NCBI RefSeq assembly: GCF_000301035.1
Contig: NZ_JH932292.1
Span: 1,748,888 to 1,812,887 of the forward strand
Reading direction: 5' to 3'
Length of the DNA stretch: 64,000 nucleotides
Source: Facklamia hominis CCUG 36813
Lineage (GTDB): Bacteria; Bacillota; Bacilli; Lactobacillales; Aerococcaceae
Positions within the stretch are counted from its first letter, which is position 1. Every line of letters starts with the position of its first letter. The notes under the pieces were generated by a model, which was not told the origin of the DNA, made no database searches, and was given only the letters and a program-made list of their open reading frames with translations. The position numbers and the translations under genes were made by a program. This document shows positions 1-8,794 of this stretch, in pieces.

Positions 1-173
1 AAGCAGTAGGGGCCAATCCGATACCTTTAATCATCCCCTGTCACCGAGTTGTCGGATCCAAGGGACAGTTAACTGGCTATGCGGGTGGGATCCCCTTGAA
101 GAAACGCTTGTTGACGCATGAGGGGATCTTGATTGCAGGAGACCGAGTGCTAGAAAGGAAGAAAGGCCTATGA
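1..173 (+). CDS. ogt: Methylated-DNA--protein-cysteine methyltransferase, 3' part
   Basis: Only the last 56 codons are present; the reading frame enters at base 3 and stops with TGA at 171-173. The visible part contains the family's active-site motif PCHRVVG (residues 13-19 of the fragment), in which the cysteine accepts the alkyl group from O6-alkylguanine in DNA, followed by the usual GYAGG and LLxHEG stretches. It is a suicide repair protein. The stop overlaps the start of the SNF2 gene as ATGA, so the two are probably translationally coupled in one operon. The 5' end lies outside the window. Confidence 0.9.
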   Translation, partial: AVGANPIPLIIPCHRVVGSKGQLTGYAGGIPLKKRLLTHEGILIAGDRVLERKKGL

Positions 174-3100
174 AGTTTCCAGGGATTGATCTGACCGAGA
201 ATGTTCGTTTAGGTGCAGTTTTTGATTATTTTCAACAGACTCATTTTGTACTATCAGACTTAACAATTGACTTTAGTCAAGATTATTTTTGGGTAGCGGC
301 TAAGGTCAATGGTCAATCGGTCAAATTAAAGCTTGATCCTCAAGGGCGGATTGAAGGTTATTCCTGCGAGAATCGTCATTATTTTGGCCAACAATTCTGC
401 TGGTCCTGTTGGACGGTCATTAGTTACTTGAGAGAACGGTATCCGGAAGTGCCATATCAGATGGCGGCTAAAGATACGATGATTTTTCAGATTGAAGAAT
501 TAAAGGAGGATCTGGCGTTTTGTGTGGCGCAAACTCGCTTTCTCAGCGGTTGGTTACAAGTCTATCAAGACCAGCTGGCACCCATTTTGACCGACCAAGT
601 CACACCGATTCGATTGGAGTCGTATACCCAATGGGACGACCAGCAAGGAACTTATAAGATTCGCTTTCGCATGGGACAAGACAAACTCTATGTTATTAAA
701 TCTTTGGAGGATCAATTATTGACGCCTTTAGCCAATCATCAGCTTGTCAAATTAGGCAAACAAGCTGGTTTCTTATTGGACGAAGCTCGCTTTGATGAAT
801 TGGCCAAGCGAACCCTGGACTTTATTCGTCGACATCAATCCAGTATCTATCAAAAGGGAGCCATCTTAGTGGATGCCAATAGCTTAAAGGATTATATCCA
901 GACCTTTAAGGATCAAGTGGATTTTGACTGGCAGCCCTTAAAGGAACACTTTGATTTGAGCTTGAGTCAACCGATTCCCCATATTTATCAAGTCCAGCTA
1001 GATCTGAAAGGGTATGACCTGGTAGTGGAGGCGGGGGATTGCTTATTGTTTTGTGACTTAGCCCATCAAGCCTACTATTATTTTTGTAATCGACTTGAGG
1101 CCTTTTGGGTGAAGACAGTGCATGATTATGAGTCCTTTCAATGGGCTCCTGAGTCCCAATTGCCTTCAATTAAGCGAGCGGTCCTTAACCAGGCACCCTT
1201 GTTGCAACTTAGGGGAGATTGGCCAGATATTAGCGATGACCTAGCTTTCTTTGTGGATCTAACGGATCAATTGGAATTGACCCTCACATTGGAAAGTTTA
1301 ACCCCTGATTCACCCCAGGTTAGGCTAATTCTAGAAAGCCTTAAAACTAGCTATCAAGCTCAAACAATGGGTCCTTGGCAATTGAAGATTAGCCAGGAAA
1401 CTAAGTTGGATCAATTTATTCAACAGACCTTACCCCATTTGAAGGATTTTGGAGAAGTCTATATTAGTCAAGCAGTGAAGAGTCTCACTCGACCCCGACG
1501 TTTACCTCTTAAGTTCAAGTTGGGGATGAATAAGGGACGGATTTCTTTGGATTTGCAGTCGGGGGATTTGGATCTTAAACAAGTGAATCAGATCCTTAAG
1601 TCCTACCATAAAAAGAGGCATTTCTACCAATTGTCGAAGCAGGAACGTGTTCTGATTGATCCCGAACAATTATCGGCAGTCGAGAGTCTGCTGCAAGACT
1701 TGGCATTAAAGAAGCTCAACCAGCATGAACAAGTGCCCCTGTATCGTTATTATCAATTAAAGGCTTTTAATCGTGAGTCGTTAGATTTGGAGTTTGACTG
1801 TGCGATAGAAGACTGCATGCAGACGCCTTCGTTACCGATCGATCCAGGTATTCGTTCAATCCTCTATCCATATCAAGTGCAAGGGGTCGAGTGGCTTTTA
1901 AAACTACGCGCCATGGGTTTGGGTGGGATTTTGGCGGATGATATGGGACTAGGGAAGAGTCTACAATTGATCGCCTATATGGCTTCAGTGGTCTCAGTAC
2001 TGACTAAGCCTATCCTGATCGTTGTACCGGCTTCATTAATTTATAATTGGCAAAAAGAACTGCAAAAATTCCCCATTCCAGTCCAGTCTCACTTAATCAC
2101 AGGGAAGGCTGCTCAAAGACGGGCCATCATTGAAGCTTATGGGAACTTGCCAGGGATTTTGATTACTTCTTATGATTACTTACGGCGGGACTTGGCCTAT
2201 TATCAGGATTTGACTTTTGATACCCTGGTCCTGGATGAAGGGCAATATATTAAGAATGCTCAGAGTCAGACTGCACGGGCGATTAAGACTTTGAAGGCTG
2301 ACTATCGCTTTGCTCTAACGGGGACGCCGATGGAGAATAATCTGGCCGAACTGTGGTCGCTTTTTGACTTCTTGTTGCCAGGTTACTTATACAGCTATCC
2401 CAAATTCAAAAAGCGTTTTGAGCACGATATTGTGAAGGAAGATGCGGTTGAAGCTTCTACAAAGTTGAAGCAGATGATAGAGCCTTTTATGCTTCGTCGG
2501 ATGAAAAAGGAAGTCATGCAAGATTTACCGGATAAGTTGGAGGAGAATTACATTGTTTCCCTGGAAGCAAGCGAAGAGAAACTCTACCAAGCTAGCTTAA
2601 TGGAAGCAAAACAAAAGTTAGCTCAAGAAGCTGGGGAAGACGCACAAGCCATGCAAGTCTTAGCTCTCTTAACACGTTTGCGCCAGCTAGCCCTGGATCC
2701 ACGTTTGATTTATGATAATATTCAGCAAGCTTCATCCAAGATGAAAGCAGCCATCGAATTAATTCAACAAGCTTTGGCGAATGGTCAGTCTGTCCTGGTT
2801 TTTTCTAACTTCACTTCCGCTTTAGATCTTTTACAGGATTCTTTGACGGATAGGGCAATTCCTTGTTTGATCTTAACGGGCCAAACGCCTAAGCTAGCTC
2901 GCCAACGAGCAGTGGAACAGTTTCAGGCAAGTCCTGGTCAGGTCTTTTTAATCTCACTTAAAGCCGGAGGGACAGGACTCAATTTGACTCAGGCTTCGAT
3001 CGTGATTCATTTGGATCCTTGGTGGAATGAGAGTGCTCAAAACCAAGCCACTGACCGTGCTTATCGAATTGGTCAGGAGAACAATGTGACTGTTTATAAA

Positions 3101-3253
3101 TTGATTGCTAAAGGGACCTTGGAAGAAAAGATGGAAGCATTAAAGCAGGAAAAATCAGCCCTCTTTGACCGCTTTGTGGAGGGGTCTACTGGATCCGTCC
3201 ACCATCTTAGCGCAGAGGAATTACGACACTTATTTTTAGAAGGAGCGGATTAA
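170..3253 (+). CDS. SNF2/Rad54-family helicase-like ATPase
   Basis: A 1027-residue protein of the bacterial SNF2 family, DNA-translocating ATPases of unclear cellular role. The C-terminal half has the motor: the Walker A region DMGLGKS (about residues 588-596), motif II written DEGQYIKN near 687-694 (most relatives have DEAQ or DEAH, so the Gly is a variant), LTGTPMENN, and motif [13 protein letters not shown] near 960-970. The N-terminal half, about 550 residues, is the variable region; a cysteine cluster around residues 65-84 (SCEN...CWSC) may be a degenerate SWIM-type zinc finger. It starts inside the stop of ogt and ends 3 bases before the hydrolase gene. Known: family ATPase fold. Inferred: role in chromosome maintenance. 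Confidence 0.93.
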   Translation: MKFPGIDLTENVRLGAVFDYFQQTHFVLSDLTIDFSQDYFWVAAKVNGQSVKLKLDPQGRIEGYSCENRHYFGQQFCWSCWTVISYLRERYPEVPYQMAAKDTMIFQIEELKEDLAFCVAQTRFLSGWLQVYQDQLAPILTDQVTPIRLESYTQWDDQQGTYKIRFRMGQDKLYVIKSLEDQLLTPLANHQLVKLGKQAGFLLDEARFDELAKRTLDFIRRHQSSIYQKGAILVDANSLKDYIQTFKDQVDFDWQPLKEHFDLSLSQPIPHIYQVQLDLKGYDLVVEAGDCLLFCDLAHQAYYYFCNRLEAFWVKTVHDYESFQWAPESQLPSIKRAVLNQAPLLQLRGDWPDISDDLAFFVDLTDQLELTLTLESLTPDSPQVRLILESLKTSYQAQTMGPWQLKISQETKLDQFIQQTLPHLKDFGEVYISQAVKSLTRPRRLPLKFKLGMNKGRISLDLQSGDLDLKQVNQILKSYHKKRHFYQLSKQERVLIDPEQLSAVESLLQDLALKKLNQHEQVPLYRYYQLKAFNRESLDLEFDCAIEDCMQTPSLPIDPGIRSILYPYQVQGVEWLLKLRAMGLGGILADDMGLGKSLQLIAYMASVVSVLTKPILIVVPASLIYNWQKELQKFPIPVQSHLITGKAAQRRAIIEAYGNLPGILITSYDYLRRDLAYYQDLTFDTLVLDEGQYIKNAQSQTARAIKTLKADYRFALTGTPMENNLAELWSLFDFLLPGYLYSYPKFKKRFEHDIVKEDAVEASTKLKQMIEPFMLRRMKKEVMQDLPDKLEENYIVSLEASEEKLYQASLMEAKQKLAQEAGEDAQAMQVLALLTRLRQLALDPRLIYDNIQQASSKMKAAIELIQQALANGQSVLVFSNFTSALDLLQDSLTDRAIPCLILTGQTPKLARQRAVEQFQASPGQVFLISLKAGGTGLNLTQASIVIHLDPWWNESAQNQATDRAYRIGQENNVTVYKLIAKGTLEEKMEALKQEKSALFDRFVEGSTGSVHHLSAEELRHLFLEGAD

Positions 3254-3256
3254 TCA

Positions 3257-3961
3257 ATGAATGTGACTTATGTTAAAGCCCTTGCAGATAATTATATTTG
3301 GTTATTAGTTGAAGGTGAAGAAGTGGTTGTGGTCGATCCAGGAGAGAGCCAACCGGTCTTGGATTATCTTCAGGCCCATTCCTTAGAACTAAAGGCGATC
3401 TGGTTGACCCATAATCATGCGGACCATACCGATGGGGTTCAAGCCATTAAAGCTAACTATCCATCTTGTCCCGTCTATGGCCCTCAAGAAGTGGCAGACT
3501 GGGCGAACTATGTTCTTAAGGATCAGGATCAATTTGACTTATGGCAGGTCCCTGTGACCGTCCACCAGACACCAGGGCATACGCCGGGCCACCTCTCTTT
3601 TTTAGTAGCAGATTGCCTATTTTGTGGGGATGCTTTATTTGCAGCTGGCTGTGGTCGAGTCTTTACCAAAGACTATCAAGCAGCCTATGAGTCCATGCAG
3701 TATTTTCGTTCCTTGGACGATACGGTTAAGGTCTATGCTGGGCATGAATATACTCAGACTAATCTGCGCTTTGCCTTGAGTTTGGATCCACATTCAAGCG
3801 TCTTGCAAGCGGCTTTGACTGATTGCCAAGCATGCCTAAGGGCTGGCAAGGCGAGTCTTCCTACGACAATCGGCCAAGAACGCCAGATCAATCCCTTCTT
3901 GATGGCTAAGAGCCTGACCGAATTTAAAAGGCTCCGTGACCTGAGGGATGATTTTTCTTAA
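3257..3961 (+). CDS. gloB: Metallo-beta-lactamase-fold hydrolase, hydroxyacylglutathione hydrolase (glyoxalase II) type
   Basis: A 234-residue metallo-beta-lactamase-fold enzyme. The metal-binding signature THNHADHTDG lies at residues 51-60, with further ligands in QTPGHTPGH (about 110-118), CGDALF and the AGHEYT motif that is characteristic of glyoxalase II. The family hydrolyses S-lactoylglutathione to lactate and glutathione, detoxifying methylglyoxal; in Gram-positives lacking glutathione the true thiol may differ. At 234 residues it is slightly shorter than the roughly 250 of E. coli GloB. It follows the SNF2 gene after 3 bases and is closed by a hairpin terminator, so ogt-SNF2-gloB form one transcription unit. 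Confidence 0.85.
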   Translation: MNVTYVKALADNYIWLLVEGEEVVVVDPGESQPVLDYLQAHSLELKAIWLTHNHADHTDGVQAIKANYPSCPVYGPQEVADWANYVLKDQDQFDLWQVPVTVHQTPGHTPGHLSFLVADCLFCGDALFAAGCGRVFTKDYQAAYESMQYFRSLDDTVKVYAGHEYTQTNLRFALSLDPHSSVLQAALTDCQACLRAGKASLPTTIGQERQINPFLMAKSLTEFKRLRDLRDDFS

Positions 3962-4037
3962 GATTTGATTTAGCCTGTGAACTTAGGAATTTATTCTCTA
4001 GTCGCTCCTTATTTCTAGGGGGAAAGGTCGTCTAGTG

Positions 4038-4069
4038 CCTTTGAAAAACCATTCAAAGGGTTGTTTTTG
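4038..4069 (+). terminator. Rho-independent terminator after gloB
   Basis: An 8-bp perfect stem CCTTTGAA / TTCAAAGG (4038-4045 with 4052-4059), loop AAACCA, is followed by GTTGTTTTTG. It ends the ogt-SNF2-gloB unit. Confidence 0.7.
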
Positions 4070-4112
4070 AATGTGCATGGGGCTTGTTATCGTAGTCTAG
4101 TAAAATCAGAAG

Positions 4113-4125
4113 ATTTCCGAACATT
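4113..4125 (+). promoter_or_regulatory. PurBox (PurR activator site) upstream of purine permease
   Basis: ATTTCCGAACATT matches the lactococcal/streptococcal PurBox consensus AWWWCCGAACWWT at every position. A -10 element TATAAT lies at 4183-4188 without a good -35 hexamer, as expected of an activator-dependent promoter. The central G (4119) sits about 76 bases upstream of the expected transcription start (about 4195), the spacing known for PurR-activated promoters in Lactococcus. This points to PRPP-dependent PurR control of the permease. Confidence 0.8.
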
Positions 4126-4216
4126 AAAATAAATAAGCTTAAAATAATTTGGTAAAAGGTCGTGCTCAAAGGATTGCTCTTTTATAATAGGATCTATCAA
4201 GTTAAGGAGGAATTCT

Positions 4217-5680
4217 ATGAACGCTATTGCACAGTATTTCAAATTTGAGGACAATCAGACTAGCCTAGGACGAGAGATCCAAGCAGGGGTTACAACTTTC
4301 CTAGCCATGTCCTACATTATATTTGTTAACCCGGCCATGCTCTCGCAAACTGGGATGCCGGCCCAAGGTGTCTTTTTGGCAACGATCTTCGCTTCTGCCA
4401 TATCGACGGCCTTTATCGGACTCTATGCCAATGTTCCATACGCTTTAGCACCGGGGATGGGCTTGAATGCCTTCTTTACTTATACAGTTGTCTTTGCCTT
4501 AGGTTTTAGCTGGCAAGAAGCCTTATCGATGGTCTTTATCTGTGGTTTGTTAAATGTTTTGATTACGATTACTAAGATTCGTAAATTATTGATCACCTCG
4601 ATCCCTTCTTTTTTACAGCATGCGATTTCGGCTGGGATTGGGATTTTTATCGGTTATTTAGGAATTAAGAACGCGGGGCTCTTACAATTTACCTCGGATG
4701 CGAGCAATATTCTATCCATTAATGGGGGCGATCCAGCAGCAAGCTTGACGGAACCGGTGACCAGTGTTGTTACCTCAGGTGGTATCTTACCGGCGCTCGT
4801 GAATTTCAATAATATTCCGGTATTTGTCGCTTTAGCAGGGTTAGTGGTAACCATCATTCTGATGTTACGAAAGTCTAATGGAGCTATCCTGATTGGGATC
4901 ATCTTTACCACCATTCTAGCCTTTGTGACAGGAATGGTAGACTTTTCGCATTTGAATTTTTCATCTAATAGCTTGTCAGATTCTTTCAAACAATTGGGTC
5001 AGACTTTTGGGGTTATTTTCACTTCAGCGGGTATCCCATCCTTATTCTCAGACCTTTCTAAATTACCAGTAGTCTTGATGACTATCTTTGCCTTTTCTTT
5101 ATCGGATGTCTTTGACACGGTAGGGACCTTTATTGGGACTGGCCGCCGTTCTGGTATCTTCTCAGAAGAAGACGAGCGAGCTCTTGAATCGAGTTCCGGC
5201 TTTAATTCCAAAATGGACCGGGCCTTATTCGGAGACTCTGTCGGTACGATTTTTGGGGCTATTTTAGGAACTTCCAATACCACAACCTTCGTGGAATCAT
5301 CCGCTGGAATTGGAGCTGGAGGACGGACTGGCTTTACCTCGGTCGTGACGGCTATCTGCTTTGTTTTAGCTGCTTTCTTATCACCAGTGATTAGTTTGGT
5401 GCCTGCCCAAGCGACAGCGCCTGCTTTAATTATTGTTGGAATTTTGATGGTGTCATCCTTGAGTGATATCGACTGGGCTAATTTTGAAATGGCTGTGCCA
5501 GCCTTCTTTGCCTCTGTCTTTATGGGCTTATCTTATTCCATCTCGAATGGGATTGCAGCTGGCTTTATCTTCTATGGGATTGTTAAGATTTTTACTGGAA
5601 AAGCCAAGGAAATCCATCCTATTCTATGGGTATCCATGTTGCTCTTCATTTTGAATTATCTAGTGATGGCCTTCCTATAA
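4217..5680 (+). CDS. NCS2/AzgA-family purine (guanine/hypoxanthine) permease
   Basis: A 487-residue polytopic membrane protein of the NCS2 AzgA/PbuG/PbuO branch. The N-terminal block TTFLAMSYIIFVNPAML, the GMGLNAFF motif near residue 87, SDVFDTVGTFIG and the NTTTFVESSAG region are the family's substrate-site segments. Members import guanine, hypoxanthine or adenine with protons. The start ATG follows AAGGAGG at a good distance. The gene stands alone between two terminators, with a PurBox upstream, which supports a purine rather than a uracil/xanthine substrate. Which purine is carried cannot be read from the sequence. Confidence 0.92.
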   Translation: MNAIAQYFKFEDNQTSLGREIQAGVTTFLAMSYIIFVNPAMLSQTGMPAQGVFLATIFASAISTAFIGLYANVPYALAPGMGLNAFFTYTVVFALGFSWQEALSMVFICGLLNVLITITKIRKLLITSIPSFLQHAISAGIGIFIGYLGIKNAGLLQFTSDASNILSINGGDPAASLTEPVTSVVTSGGILPALVNFNNIPVFVALAGLVVTIILMLRKSNGAILIGIIFTTILAFVTGMVDFSHLNFSSNSLSDSFKQLGQTFGVIFTSAGIPSLFSDLSKLPVVLMTIFAFSLSDVFDTVGTFIGTGRRSGIFSEEDERALESSSGFNSKMDRALFGDSVGTIFGAILGTSNTTTFVESSAGIGAGGRTGFTSVVTAICFVLAAFLSPVISLVPAQATAPALIIVGILMVSSLSDIDWANFEMAVPAFFASVFMGLSYSISNGIAAGFIFYGIVKIFTGKAKEIHPILWVSMLLFILNYLVMAFL

Positions 5681-5690
5681 AAAGTCTATC

Positions 5691-5727
5691 AAGAAGCTGG
5701 TTCATGCGGCTAGCTTCTTTTTTTGTG
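5691..5727 (+). terminator. Rho-independent terminator after purine permease
   Basis: Stem AAGAAGCT / AGCTTCTT (5691-5698 with 5712-5719) followed by a run of T residues. Confidence 0.85.
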
Positions 5728-5738
5728 GGCAAACTTTC

Positions 5739-5767
5739 TTGCAATACCGACCGCTTTTCTCTATACT
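5739..5767 (+). promoter_or_regulatory. Sigma-A promoter of the MATE gene
   Basis: TTGCAA (5739-5744), 17-base spacer, TATACT (5762-5767), placed just before the AAGGAGG ribosome binding site of the MATE gene. Confidence 0.65.
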
Positions 5768-5799
5768 TTGAAAGTTAAGCAAAATAAGGAGGTAGGTCA

Positions 5800-7167
5800 A
5801 TGAATAATATGACGGAAGGACCTATTATCAAGAAAACGGTCCTATTTTCTTTGCCGCTCATTATCGGCAATCTTTTTCAATTATTTTATAATATGGTCGA
5901 TACTTTTATTGTTGGGCGAACTCTAGGGCTGGAGGCGCTAGCTGGGGTCGGAGTGTCAGGCTCTTTGACCTTTTTTATTCTAGGTTTTGCTCAAGGATTT
6001 ACCTCAGGAACGGCAATTCCTTTAGCGCAAGCTTTTGGGGCGGGAGATTACCGCAAGGTCAAACGGTCAGTTGCGATTAATATAATGCTGGCTTGTGCCG
6101 TGACTGGGGTCTTGACTCTAGCTTCGACTTATTTCTTAGGGGATATCTTACGATTGATTCGAACCCCGGAAGAAATAATTGGCTATGCCTATGATTACAT
6201 TTTTATTATTTTTGCCGGAATGATTGTGACGATTCTTTTTAATATGTTGTCCAATATATTAAGAGCCATTGGGGATAGTCGGACACCCGTGGTGGCTTTG
6301 ATTGTGACGACAGTGGTGAATATTATTTTGGATTATGTTTTAATTATTTATTTTAAGATGGGTGTTAAGGGAGCGGCTTATGCGACGGTGATCGCTCAGG
6401 TTGCTGCCATTATGATCTGCTTGTATGTTATTTATAAGGGAATCTATGTCTTGCAAGTGGAGAAGAAAGATTTTAAGTTAGTGGGAGATGAATTAGCGCT
6501 TCACTGTAAACTTGGCTTCCCCATGGGTTTCCAGATGTCTATTATAGCGATCGGTTCGGTCTCTGTTTCTATGGCTTTAAATACGCTTGGTCCCAATGCA
6601 GTGGCAGGTTATTCAGCTGCTATTAAAATTGATCTTTTAGTCGAACAGATTATGGCCTCGCTTGGACTAGCAGCGGCAACTTTTGTCGCACAGAACTTTG
6701 GTGCTAAAAAATATGACCGTCTTTTAACGGGGGTTAAGAAGTTAGTCACATTAAATATACTGATCTCCTGGGTAGCAGGTCTGATTGTCTTTTTTGTAGG
6801 TGGTCAATTGACGGCCATCTTTGGGGATCAAGCAGTGTCGAACACCCTCTATGAGTATGGAAACACCTTCTTTCATATTATGGGCCCTAGCTTCTGGCTC
6901 TTAGCGATCTTGTTTGTGCTACGGTATAGTTTGCAAGGGATGAATGATTCGCTCTTTCCAACCTTGGCTGGTATTGGCGAATTGGTCATGCGGGTCTTAG
7001 CCGCTTTCTTCCTGACACCTCGGATGGGCTTTGCTGGAGCAGTCTTGGCTAATCCCATGGCTTGGATTGGATCCGTTGCCTTCTTGATTCCAGCCTTTTT
7101 GATGCATCAGAAAAAGCTCAAAGCCATCATGAATGCCACCCAAGACCAATTGTCTATGGTAGAATAA
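5800..7167 (+). CDS. MATE-family multidrug efflux transporter
   Basis: A 455-residue protein with about 12 hydrophobic segments. The N-terminal block TEGPIIKKTVLFSLPLIIGN and LFYNMVDTFIVGR, then the FTSGTAIPLAQAFGAGDY segment, are typical of the MatE domain; a second MatE repeat covers the C-terminal half (from about residue 235). Members export cationic drugs or metabolites with Na+ or H+. Start at ATG 5800 is supported by AAGGAGG 10 bases upstream. The exonuclease gene follows after 30 bases and may be cotranscribed. The substrate cannot be predicted. Confidence 0.93.
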   Translation: MNNMTEGPIIKKTVLFSLPLIIGNLFQLFYNMVDTFIVGRTLGLEALAGVGVSGSLTFFILGFAQGFTSGTAIPLAQAFGAGDYRKVKRSVAINIMLACAVTGVLTLASTYFLGDILRLIRTPEEIIGYAYDYIFIIFAGMIVTILFNMLSNILRAIGDSRTPVVALIVTTVVNIILDYVLIIYFKMGVKGAAYATVIAQVAAIMICLYVIYKGIYVLQVEKKDFKLVGDELALHCKLGFPMGFQMSIIAIGSVSVSMALNTLGPNAVAGYSAAIKIDLLVEQIMASLGLAAATFVAQNFGAKKYDRLLTGVKKLVTLNILISWVAGLIVFFVGGQLTAIFGDQAVSNTLYEYGNTFFHIMGPSFWLLAILFVLRYSLQGMNDSLFPTLAGIGELVMRVLAAFFLTPRMGFAGAVLANPMAWIGSVAFLIPAFLMHQKKLKAIMNATQDQLSMVE

Positions 7168-7197
7168 GAGTAAGTTATCTAGTAAAGGAGCCATACA

Positions 7198-8025
7198 ATG
7201 AAATTAATTTCTTGGAATATTGACTCGTTAAATGCGGCCTTGACCAGTGATTCGAATCGAGCCTTGATGAGCCGGGCCGTTTTGCGTGATCTTGTTGAAT
7301 TAAAACCGGATGTTATAGCTATTCAAGAGACCAAGCTCAGTACTAAGGGTCCGACAAAGAAACATTTGGAGATCTTAAAAGAACAATTTCCAGAGTATCA
7401 GCTGGCTTGGCGGTCATCCTGCGAACCCGCACGAAAAGGTTACGCAGGCGTCATGTTCCTATATAAAAAATCGATTGATGCTCAGGTTACTTACCCAGAG
7501 ATCGGGGGGCCTGCACTCATGGACTGTGAAGGGCGAATCTTGACCTTGGAATTAGAGGACCTCTTCTTGACCAATGTCTATACGCCTAATGCGGGTAGTG
7601 AATTGAAGCGGCTAGCTGACCGTCAGATATGGGATCAAAAATATGCGGATTATCTGGTTGAATTGGACCAACAAAAACCGGTCATCGCTATGGGGGACTT
7701 TAATGTAGCCCATGAAGAAATTGACCTAGCCAACCCGGCAAGCAATCACTTCTCAGCAGGCTTTACCGATGAAGAACGGCAAGGCTTCTCGCGCTTACTG
7801 GAACGAGGATTTACCGATAGCTTCCGTCATCTTCATGGACCGGTAGAAGGTCAATACACTTGGTGGGCGCAACGGGTGAAGACATCGAAGATAAATAATT
7901 CGGGCTGGAGAATTGATTATTTTGTTGTCTCTAACCGTTTGCGCGACCAAATTAAAAACTCTGCCATGATTGATTCAGGCGCTCGTCAAGACCATACACC
8001 GATCCTGTTGGAAATGACTATTTAA
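7198..8025 (+). CDS. exoA: Exodeoxyribonuclease III / AP endonuclease
   Basis: A 275-residue member of the exonuclease III (Xth/ExoA) family, Mg-dependent AP endonuclease and 3'-exonuclease of base excision repair. Visible catalytic motifs are WNIDSLNA at the N-terminus, IQETK (about 41-45), GDFNVAHEEIDLANP (about 162-176), and the C-terminal QDHTPI with the catalytic Asp/His (265-266). Length matches the family. It is preceded by AAAGGAG and follows the MATE gene by 30 bases. Confidence 0.95.
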   Translation: MKLISWNIDSLNAALTSDSNRALMSRAVLRDLVELKPDVIAIQETKLSTKGPTKKHLEILKEQFPEYQLAWRSSCEPARKGYAGVMFLYKKSIDAQVTYPEIGGPALMDCEGRILTLELEDLFLTNVYTPNAGSELKRLADRQIWDQKYADYLVELDQQKPVIAMGDFNVAHEEIDLANPASNHFSAGFTDEERQGFSRLLERGFTDSFRHLHGPVEGQYTWWAQRVKTSKINNSGWRIDYFVVSNRLRDQIKNSAMIDSGARQDHTPILLEMTI

Positions 8026-8037
8026 TTAAGGTATAAT
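8008..8037 (+). promoter_or_regulatory. Promoter of the B3/B4-domain gene
   Basis: TTGGAA (8008-8013), 18-base spacer and TATAAT (8032-8037). The -35 lies inside the last codons of exoA, so the next gene can be expressed on its own. Confidence 0.55.
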
Positions 8038-8076
8038 GAGAATATGTATTAGAAAGAATCGATAGAAAGTAGGGTC

Positions 8077-8790
8077 ATGATGAAAAAATTCATTATTGAT
8101 GAAGCAATTTTTGACTTATTTCCGGATGCTGAATTTAATATTTTGGTGTTAAGAGGAATCGATAATACGGATCGTAATCATCAACAACGGCAAGATCTAC
8201 TGGATCAGGGAACTCAAAGAGCGAAACAATTCTTAACCGAAGAGACCTTCCGTTTGAACCCAGTAGTGGCACAGTGGCGAGAAGCTTTCAGTCAATTTAA
8301 GACGAAAAAAGGAGCTCGTTGCACCATTGAAGCCATGCTTAAGCGGGTTAATTCTGACAAGACCTTCTCACCAATCAATCCTTTGGTGGATATCTATAAT
8401 GCCATCGCCTTAGCTTATGGGATTCCTGGTGGTGGTGAGGATATTGACTGCTTAGCCGGAGACCTTCATTTGGGGATGGCTAAAGGGGGCGAAGAGTTCT
8501 TGCCTTTAGGGGCTGAAGAATCCGACCCTGCTTTAGAGGGGGAAGTGATCTATTATGATCAGCAAGGGGCTGTTTGTCGTAATTTTAACTGGCGAGAAGC
8601 TCAACGAACCATGTTGACAGAAGCAACGAAGAACGCCCTTCTATGTTATGAGGCGATCAATCAAGAACAAGCAGCTCGCTGCCAAGAGGCAATGGCTGAA
8701 CTCAAGCCATTATTGGAAGACTTTTTTGGCGTTGATGTAATCCTGTACCGCCTAAATCGTGACCAGAGAGAAGCTCTATTAGAAAAATAA
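8077..8790 (+). CDS. B3/B4 tRNA-binding-domain protein
   Basis: A 237-residue stand-alone B3/B4 domain, the editing-like domain found in the beta subunit of phenylalanyl-tRNA synthetase. Seen are the central block with IEAMLKRV...FSPINPLVDIYNAIAL, then GGGEDID and CRNFNWREAQRTMLTEAT toward the C-terminus, characteristic of the family. Free-standing B3/B4 proteins are thought to clear mischarged tRNA or bind amino acids, but the substrate is not established. Two adjacent ATG codons (8077 and 8080) both fit the AAAGTAGGG site. The IS element lies only about 10 bases after the stop and probably separated the gene from its terminator. Confidence 0.85.
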   Translation: MMKKFIIDEAIFDLFPDAEFNILVLRGIDNTDRNHQQRQDLLDQGTQRAKQFLTEETFRLNPVVAQWREAFSQFKTKKGARCTIEAMLKRVNSDKTFSPINPLVDIYNAIALAYGIPGGGEDIDCLAGDLHLGMAKGGEEFLPLGAEESDPALEGEVIYYDQQGAVCRNFNWREAQRTMLTEATKNALLCYEAINQEQAARCQEAMAELKPLLEDFFGVDVILYRLNRDQREALLEK

Positions 8791-8794
8791 ATAC

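Noticed and set aside
3962..4216. Purine riboswitch in the leader of the purine permease
   Set aside because: The conserved loop sequences of the purine aptamer are not present. The region is explained by a terminator, a PurBox and a -10 element.
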